From: JAICUY01 sp035708065
GTDB lineage: Bacteria > Chloroflexota > Limnocylindria > QHBO01
Assembly: GCA_035708065.1 (NCBI GenBank)
Contig: DASSTC010000005.1
Span: 1-10,374 of the forward strand
Direction of reading: 5' to 3'
DNA length: 10,374 nt
The notes beneath the pieces were generated by a model. The model saw nothing but the letters and a program-made list of their open reading frames with translations. It was not told the DNA's origin and searched no databases. Positions 7,347 through 10,374 of the stretch are shown here, one piece after another (the stretch's first letter is position 1; each line of letters opens with the position of its first letter). The position numbers were made by a program, and so were the translations under genes.

Positions 7347-8024
7347 TCAGCGGGTGCCGAGGCGGTTCCGCAGCTCGTCGACCGCCGCGGAGAGGCCTTC
7401 GGGCAGCCGCTCCGAGCGCGGCAGCGAAGCGGATCCGTCACCGCCGAAGGTGATGACGACCGGACTCGCACCCTCGTTTCCGAACCGGCGCGCGACCGCG
7501 CGACCGGCTGCGACGTCGGCGTCGGTCGGAACGCCGATCACCACGGCGGGCGCGCCGGTGGCTCTGCCGGCCCGCTCCCAATCCTCCACGGGCAGGTCCG
7601 GACCGAGGTACTCGACCGGCAGCCCGGCGCGCCGCGCGGCGACGGCGAATGCCAGTGCACCGAACTCGTGCCGCGCACCGGGGGCCAGGCCGACCAACAC
7701 CGGAGCTTCGTCGTGCGGCCCGCTGCCGGCCGCATCGAAGGCCGCGCCAAGGCGGCGATGCACCGCGCCACTGGCGGCGTGCTCGGCGGCGACCGACAGC
7801 TTTCCCTCGGCCCACGCGTCGCCCAGCGCCCGAAGGGCGGGGAACAGGTAGCGATCGACGGCCACTTCGAACGATGCGCGTGACAGCATCTCGTCCAGGG
7901 CGGCTTCGACGCCGACTGCGTTCATCCCCGCTGCCGCCGCCACGAATCGCTCCGCCATCTCGGTCGCGGTCGCGTCCGGCTGCGTGGCCTCGGCGTCCGG
8001 AAGCTCGGTCTCCGGTGCCGTCAA
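7347..8024 (-). CDS. Cobalamin-binding (light-sensor) half of the interrupted regulator
   Basis: This is the open part downstream of the amber codon, 225 codons from TTG at 8024. It holds a four-helix cap (residues ~20-98 of this piece) and a B12-binding Rossmann fold (~108-225). The cap has the W-x9-EH signature of CarH/LitR photoreceptors: Trp71, Glu81, His82. The cobalt-ligand histidine is His119 in GARHEFG, the DxHxxG-type motif with the acidic residue replaced by Ala117. In Thermus CarH, W131 is followed by His132, the extra ligand formed after light exposure; here that position is Ala72. So dark-state B12 binding looks possible, while the light-adduct chemistry may differ. GVPTDAD and FGGDG match the nucleotide-loop regions of the fold. 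Whether it is translated separately is unknown. Confidence 0.75.
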   Translation of the reverse strand: MTAPETELPDAEATQPDATATEMAERFVAAAAGMNAVGVEAALDEMLSRASFEVAVDRYLFPALRALGDAWAEGKLSVAAEHAASGAVHRRLGAAFDAAGSGPHDEAPVLVGLAPGARHEFGALAFAVAARRAGLPVEYLGPDLPVEDWERAGRATGAPAVVIGVPTDADVAAGRAVARRFGNEGASPVVITFGGDGSASLPRSERLPEGLSAAVDELRNRLGTR

Positions 8025-8072
8025 GAGGTGCTGTGCGGCAGAGCTCGCCGTCCAACCCTGGCCAATGAGACG

Positions 8073-8228
8073 CTACATCGCGCGGAGGCGCGCGATCGCA
8101 GCGTCGTCATAGAGCCGATAGCCCGATGCGGTGCGCTGCGGCGACACGACGCCATAGCGCCGCTCCCATGCGCGCAGCACGTCTGGCGTCACGCCAGCCC
8201 GATGGGCGGCCTCACGAATGGTGTACAT
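8073..8228 (-). CDS. MerR-type DNA-binding half of the interrupted regulator
   Basis: This 51-residue piece begins MYTIREAAHRAGVTPDVLR and includes the winged-helix signature WERRYGVVSP and the wing RTASGYRLYDD, then stops at the amber codon. It is a complete MerR helix-turn-helix plus wing, but lacks the helix needed for dimerisation or ligand response. On its own it would at best be a weak DNA binder. The ATG is supported by a well-placed promoter (-10 at 8238-8243) and by the family's usual MYTI start. The first codons contain TGTACA, but this follows from encoding Met-Tyr-Thr. Confidence 0.7.
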   Translation of the reverse strand: MYTIREAAHRAGVTPDVLRAWERRYGVVSPQRTASGYRLYDDAAIARLRAM

Positions 8229-8232
8229 CCTT

Positions 8233-8254
8233 CGTCCAGCATAATCGTTGGACG
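8233..8254. promoter_or_regulatory. Inverted repeat overlapping the regulator promoter, candidate operator
   Basis: CGTCCA (8233-8238) and TGGACG (8249-8254) are perfect 6-bp inverted arms with a 10-bp A/T-richer spacer. They overlap the -10 and half of the -35/-10 spacer of the MerR-B12 gene. MerR-family dimers typically bind such sites within the promoter spacer, so autoregulation is a reasonable inference. Confidence 0.45.
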
Positions 8255-8266
8255 GAGACTCGACAA
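8238..8266 (-). promoter_or_regulatory. Promoter of the CarH/LitR-like gene
   Basis: On the minus strand TTGTCG (8261-8266) and TATGCT (8238-8243) are separated by exactly 17 bp, each matching the sigma-70 consensus at 4 of 6 positions. The -10 ends 9 nt before the ATG at 8228, so the transcript would be nearly leaderless. Confidence 0.5.
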
Positions 8267-8294
8267 TCCAGGTTCGTTCTTCGTGACCTGCCGC

Positions 8295-8332
8295 TTGACA
8301 TCTGATGCGTTGGGCACGAGCGTCACGCATCA
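8295..8332 (+). promoter_or_regulatory. Antitoxin promoter region with -35 and inverted repeat
   Basis: TTGACA (8295-8300) is a perfect -35, although the -10 at 17-bp spacing (GAGCGT) is poor. Just downstream TGATGCG (8303-8309) and CGCATCA (8326-8332) form 7-bp inverted arms with a 16-nt spacer; the last base is the A of the antitoxin ATG. This is a plausible autoregulatory operator for the ribbon-helix-helix antitoxin. Confidence 0.4.
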
Positions 8333-8559
8333 TGCCGCGCACCACCATCGACATCGATCCGGCCGTGCTCGCGGAGCTCAAGCGCAGGACGCGGCATTCG
8401 GGCCAATCCCTTGGCCAGCTCGCGTCGGACCTGCTTGCCGCTGCGCTCAACGAGCGACCGCCCGACAGGACGAAGCTGTCCTGGCGATCGGCGCCAATGC
8501 GCGCGCGCGTCGATCTTCCCGATAAGGAGGCACTGCGCCGGGCGCTCGATGAGCAATGA
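8332..8559 (+). CDS. vapB: Ribbon-helix-helix antitoxin (VapB-like)
   Basis: The 75-residue product begins MPRTTIDIDPAVLAELKRRT, a typical ribbon-helix-helix DNA-binding module (residues 1-45: a beta strand, then two helices with SLGQLASDLLAAAL). The C-terminal part (LSWRSAPMRARVDL and DKEALRRALDE) matches the toxin-wrapping tails of VapB antitoxins paired with PIN-domain toxins. The antitoxin looks complete. Its ATGA overlap with the next reading frame is the classic translational coupling of a toxin-antitoxin pair. An in-frame ATG at 8305 lies upstream, but 8332 fits the family start. The partner toxin is truncated, so this is now an orphan antitoxin, possibly kept as a DNA-binding repressor or as an anti-addiction function. 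Confidence 0.75.
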   Translation: MPRTTIDIDPAVLAELKRRTRHSGQSLGQLASDLLAAALNERPPDRTKLSWRSAPMRARVDLPDKEALRRALDEQ

Positions 8560-8654
8560 CGCACACGATTGACGCCAATCTCCTGCTGTACGCGTCCGAT
8601 ACGGCGAGTCCATTCCAAGATCGGGCGACCGAACTGATCGATGAGGATCGCTGA
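8556..8654 (+). pseudogene. vapC: Truncated PIN-domain toxin (VapC remnant)
   Basis: Starting with ATG at 8556, which overlaps the antitoxin stop by 4 nt, this frame encodes 32 residues: MTHTIDANLLLYASDTASP, then FQDRATELIDEDR, then TGA. The start matches the beginning of PIN-domain VapC ribonucleases (TIDANLLLYA with the first catalytic aspartate, Asp6, then ...RA.ELID). The family is normally about 130-145 residues with three or four acidic residues; everything after the first helix is missing. No remnant of the rest is visible in any frame before the convergent gene ending at 8666, so the 3' part appears deleted. The product cannot be an active nuclease. The gene is too short for standard ORF lists. 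Confidence 0.75.
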
Positions 8655-8665
8655 GGTCGGCCGGC

Positions 8666-8929
8666 CTAGTCGTCGATGAGTCGGGCCCACTCCGGCTCGC
8701 CGGGGGCGAAGTTCTCTCGCGCGGCCCGCTTGCGGAGTGCCTGGCGGATCGCGTCGCTCAGCTGGCGCGCGAGCTCAGGCCGATGCACCTCGCACACCCG
8801 GAACTCGTCGCCGACCTCCGGCTCGCCACTCACCGCGACGCGTAGCTCCGGAATGTTCACGAAGGCCCACACCGATGGCCGATCGCAGCCGGGCCAGCTG
8901 CACAACCTCGCTGTGCTATCGGCGGTCAT
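8666..8929 (-). CDS. Small Cys/His protein, possible zinc-binding, function unknown
   Basis: The product is 87 residues. Four potential metal ligands form a CxxxxC...CxxH arrangement (Cys10, Cys15, Cys46, His49: CSWPGC and CEVH), with a beta-rich middle (WAFVNIPELRVAVSG) and a charged helical second half (ELARQLSDAIRQALRKRAA). This suggests a small treble-clef- or ribbon-like zinc site with a helix, of the kind in stand-alone small zinc proteins, but I recognise no named family. The ATG at 8929 has no clear Shine-Dalgarno. The gene is divergent from the SRAP gene across 28 bp and convergent with the truncated toxin. Coding status is supported by the paired cysteines and high-GC codon use, not by a known homolog. 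Confidence 0.65.
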   Translation of the reverse strand: MTADSTARLCSWPGCDRPSVWAFVNIPELRVAVSGEPEVGDEFRVCEVHRPELARQLSDAIRQALRKRAARENFAPGEPEWARLIDD

Positions 8930-8945
8930 CCGTGGGCGTTCCGGC

Positions 8946-8951
8946 TAGCAT
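8946..8951 (+). promoter_or_regulatory. Leaderless-type -10 of the SRAP gene
   Basis: TAGCAT (4 of 6 to TATAAT) ends exactly 6 nt before the ATG at 8958, so transcription would begin at or next to the start codon. It overlaps a GCATCGGTC motif copy at 8948-8956. The -35 at 17 bp (CGGTCA) is weak and lies over the start codon of the divergent gene. Confidence 0.4.
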
Positions 8952-8957
8952 CGGTCC

Positions 8958-9626
8958 ATGTGCGGACGGTTCTCGCAGAGCCACCATTCGGAATGGCTGG
9001 CGGAGCGCTTCGGCGCGACGATGGACGACGAGCTCCCGCCGGGCCGATACAACACCGCCCCGACCGATCCCATCCGCATCGTTACCGAAAACGATGGCTG
9101 GCGACGGCTGACCGCCGCGCAATGGGGCTTCCGCCCGTTCTGGCTGAATGTCGGCGACAAGGGCTGGATCAACGCGAAAGCGGAGACCGCGTTCGAGTCG
9201 CGTGCCTTCGGGCCGGCGCTGCGCAGCCGCCGATGCGTCATCCCCGCGCAGGCCTTCTACGAGTGGCGCCGCGAGACGCGGCCGCCACAGCCGTACGCCA
9301 TCGGTCCGGCTGGCGACGACACCTTTGCCTTCGCGGGCATCTGGACCGATGCGTCGCGCACGGGGCCGGCGACGGCGGCGATCCTGACGATCAGCGCGAA
9401 TCAGGCGATGGCGCCGCTGCACCACCGGATGCCGGTCATCCTCGACGAGGTCGACGCCTGGCTCGACGCTGACGCGCCGATCCAGGTCGTGGCGTCGCTG
9501 CTCGCACCGGCGCCGAACGACGCGCTGAAGATCTGGCCGGTCGCCACGCTCGTCAATAACGTGCGTAACGATGGACCAGAGCTGCTGGTGCCATCGGCTT
9601 GGCTCACGACTCTGCCGCGACGATGA
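8958..9626 (+). CDS. yedK: SRAP family abasic-site protein (YedK/HMCES-like)
   Basis: The 222-residue product is a complete SRAP protein. These self-process to expose Cys2, which forms a thiazolidine DNA-protein crosslink with abasic sites in single-stranded DNA and so shields them at replication forks. All key residues are present: MCGRF with Cys2, GRYNTAPT with Asn32, WGFRPFW, the INAKAET motif, CVIPAQAFYEW with Glu102, and PLHHRMPVIL with His155. The ATG is fixed because Cys2 must follow the initiator Met. There is no Shine-Dalgarno, but a -10-like TAGCAT 6 nt upstream suggests a leaderless mRNA. The 3' end overlaps the convergent helicase gene by 23 bp. The old name SOS response-associated peptidase reflects its frequent link with SOS genes; no LexA box is evident here. 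Confidence 0.95.
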   Translation: MCGRFSQSHHSEWLAERFGATMDDELPPGRYNTAPTDPIRIVTENDGWRRLTAAQWGFRPFWLNVGDKGWINAKAETAFESRAFGPALRSRRCVIPAQAFYEWRRETRPPQPYAIGPAGDDTFAFAGIWTDASRTGPATAAILTISANQAMAPLHHRMPVILDEVDAWLDADAPIQVVASLLAPAPNDALKIWPVATLVNNVRNDGPELLVPSAWLTTLPRR

Positions 9627-10374
9627 GCGCGAACTGGCAGAGCGCATTTGCAAGGCGCATCTGCTCGGGCGTGCGGGCCGCGACGGTGAGCAGGGCCGGG
9701 GTGGCGACGACGGCCGTGACGCATCGGGCGCGAGACGTCGCGACATTCAGGCGGTTGCGCGAGTAGAGGAACGCCATGCCGCGCGGCGCGTCCTCGGCCG
9801 ACGACGACGTCATCGAGTAGATGCTGATCGGCGCTTCCTGGCCCTGGAACTTGTCGACCGTGCCGACGCGTGCCGCATCCGGCAGCTGCTTCTGGATCTC
9901 GCCGACCTGCGCGTTGTACGGCGCGACGACGAGGATGTCACCCCAGCCGATGGGGCAGACCTCGCCATTCGCCTTCGTCCAGGTGGCATCGCTCTCGACG
10001 ATCGCGCGCACGAGGTCCGCCACCAGCTTCGCCTCTTCCGGCGACGCGTTGTCCTCCCCCTCATGCGCCGATGCGATCAGCCGGATGCCCGCACCGCTGA
10101 GCGCACCACCCTCGACGTGCTGGTTCTCGAGGCCCTCGAACGAGTGGAGCTTGTCCTCGTAAAAGGCGGTCGAGGTGAAGCGCGTGATGTCGGGGTGCAG
10201 GCGGCGCGTGTCCTCGATGAACAGGCCGAGCTCGGGCGGCATCGTCTGGCGGTCGTCGAGCAGGTGCGCCAGGGCCGATCGGCCCGAGCCAGGCGGGTGC
10301 GTTCCCTGGAGTGGCTGGTCGAGCTGCTGCGGGTCGCCGAGCAGGACGATCGAGCGCGCCGCGCCGGACATCGC
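9604..10374 (-). CDS. SF1 DNA helicase C-terminal part, probably TM0106-type RecB-like nuclease/helicase (partial)
   Basis: The frame is open to the right edge, so the N-terminus is outside the window and the ATG near 10371 is probably internal. The 256 visible codons carry superfamily-1 helicase motifs in order: motif III LLGDPQQLDQPLQG, motif IV region DTRRLHPDITRF then FYEDKL, a DUF-like insert, ILVVAPYNAQ, motif V GTVDKFQGQEA and motif VI NRLNVATSRAR with the arginine finger. The GDPQQL...GTHPPG...LHPDI combination is familiar from large proteins that fuse an N-terminal TM0106 RecB-like nuclease to a Dna2/Upf1-type helicase. Helicase activity is firmly predicted; the nuclease part is inferred. 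Walker A and B must lie beyond the edge. The stop at 9604-9606 lies inside the convergent SRAP gene. Confidence 0.9.
   Translation of the reverse strand, partial: AMSGAARSIVLLGDPQQLDQPLQGTHPPGSGRSALAHLLDDRQTMPPELGLFIEDTRRLHPDITRFTSTAFYEDKLHSFEGLENQHVEGGALSGAGIRLIASAHEGEDNASPEEAKLVADLVRAIVESDATWTKANGEVCPIGWGDILVVAPYNAQVGEIQKQLPDAARVGTVDKFQGQEAPISIYSMTSSSAEDAPRGMAFLYSRNRLNVATSRARCVTAVVATPALLTVAARTPEQMRLANALCQFALIVAAES

Larger units (their letters stand above)
7347..8228 (-). pseudogene. CarH/LitR-like MerR + B12-binding regulator with in-frame amber stop
   Basis: From ATG at 8228 to the stop at 7347 one reading frame encodes a whole MerR-type DNA-binding domain and a whole cobalamin-binding domain (293 codons, the usual size for CarH/LitR light-responsive repressors). 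The frame is broken only by a TAG at 8073-8075 (codon 52). Sequence on both sides is continuous with the family: ...IARLRAM, TAG, RLIGQGWTASSAAQHLL.... No frameshift is needed. Other genes here end in TAG (the second MFS gene, corA, the cyclase), so TAG is a real stop in this host. Explanations are a recent nonsense mutation, a sequencing or assembly error, or readthrough. The B12 half could be made alone from TTG 8024, but no Shine-Dalgarno supports that. CarH proteins use adenosylcobalamin to repress light-induced genes; target genes are not visible here. Confidence 0.8.
204..9352. repeat. Dispersed iterated motif GACCGATGC / GCATCGGTC
   Basis: Exact 9-mer copies found by eye begin at 204, 691, 1018, 1850, 2675, 3370, 3472, 6722, 8948 and 9344. 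Copies ending in A (GACCGATGA) begin at 1162, 2654, 2754 and 6934, and CATCGGTC also begins at 9299. Copies occur on both strands, in different reading frames and between genes. Function is unknown. Confidence 0.7.

Noticed and set aside
5435..7471. A 678-codon minus-strand open frame opposite the cyclase gene
   Set aside because: It is Arg/His/Gln-rich shadow coding of the PAS-GGDEF gene, with no recognisable domain and no promoter.
8073..8075. TAG as a reassigned sense codon in this genome
   Set aside because: The second exporter, corA and cyclase genes end naturally at TAG, so genome-wide reassignment is unlikely.
8222..8227. TGTACA at the MerR start codon, similar to motifs reported in CarH/LitR operators
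   Set aside because: It is created by the codons Met-Tyr-Thr, common at MerR N-termini. A single copy is not evidence of an operator.

Overview
This is a GC-rich window (roughly two thirds G+C by eye) from a bacterial chromosome. It is densely packed with short intergenic gaps, genes on both strands, and several GTG starts. No gene identifies the host. The gene mix (two DHA2-type exporters, a CarH/LitR-like B12 regulator, a RecB-like nuclease/helicase C-terminus, an SRAP protein, apparently leaderless promoters) would suit a Chloroflexota or Actinomycetota lineage, but that is a weak inference. No rRNA, tRNA, CRISPR array, insertion sequence or prophage gene was seen.

Layout. 1-129 (-): the start of a probable STAS-domain protein, cut by the window edge. 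176-205: a hairpin, probably a terminator. 240-650 (-): a small membrane protein with an excellent Shine-Dalgarno. 751-1191 (-): a zinc-ribbon thioredoxin (thioredoxin-2 type). 1247-2632 and 2759-4423 (+): two MFS drug-exporter-like transporters. 4428-5414 (+): a CorA-type divalent-cation channel 4 nt behind the second exporter. 5456-7336 (+): an eight-helix membrane sensor with PAS and GGDEF domains (a diguanylate cyclase with active site and I-site intact). 7347-8228 (-): a MerR + cobalamin-binding regulator of the CarH/LitR photoreceptor type, interrupted by an in-frame amber codon. 8332-8654 (+): a toxin-antitoxin remnant, with an intact ribbon-helix-helix antitoxin followed by a PIN/VapC toxin of only 32 codons. 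8666-8929 (-): a small Cys/His protein. 8958-9626 (+): an SRAP (YedK/HMCES-like) abasic-site protein. 9604-10374 (-): the C-terminal helicase half of a large SF1 helicase, probably of the TM0106 RecB-like nuclease type, tail-overlapping the SRAP gene.

How the genes relate. The exporters and CorA form a co-directional transport block. The cyclase follows 41 nt later and may be co-transcribed. The right end pairs two DNA-maintenance functions that are convergent rather than co-transcribed. The stretch 7347-8654 shows decay: a regulator broken by one stop codon beside an amputated toxin.

The most unusual signal is at the DNA level. The 9-mer GACCGATGC (reverse complement GCATCGGTC) and close variants recur across unrelated genes and especially in intergenic gaps, far above chance. 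This resembles a highly iterated genomic motif such as HIP1 of cyanobacteria. One copy contains the start codon of the second exporter, one overlaps the SRAP promoter, and two form an inverted pair between the exporters. All counts were made by eye.
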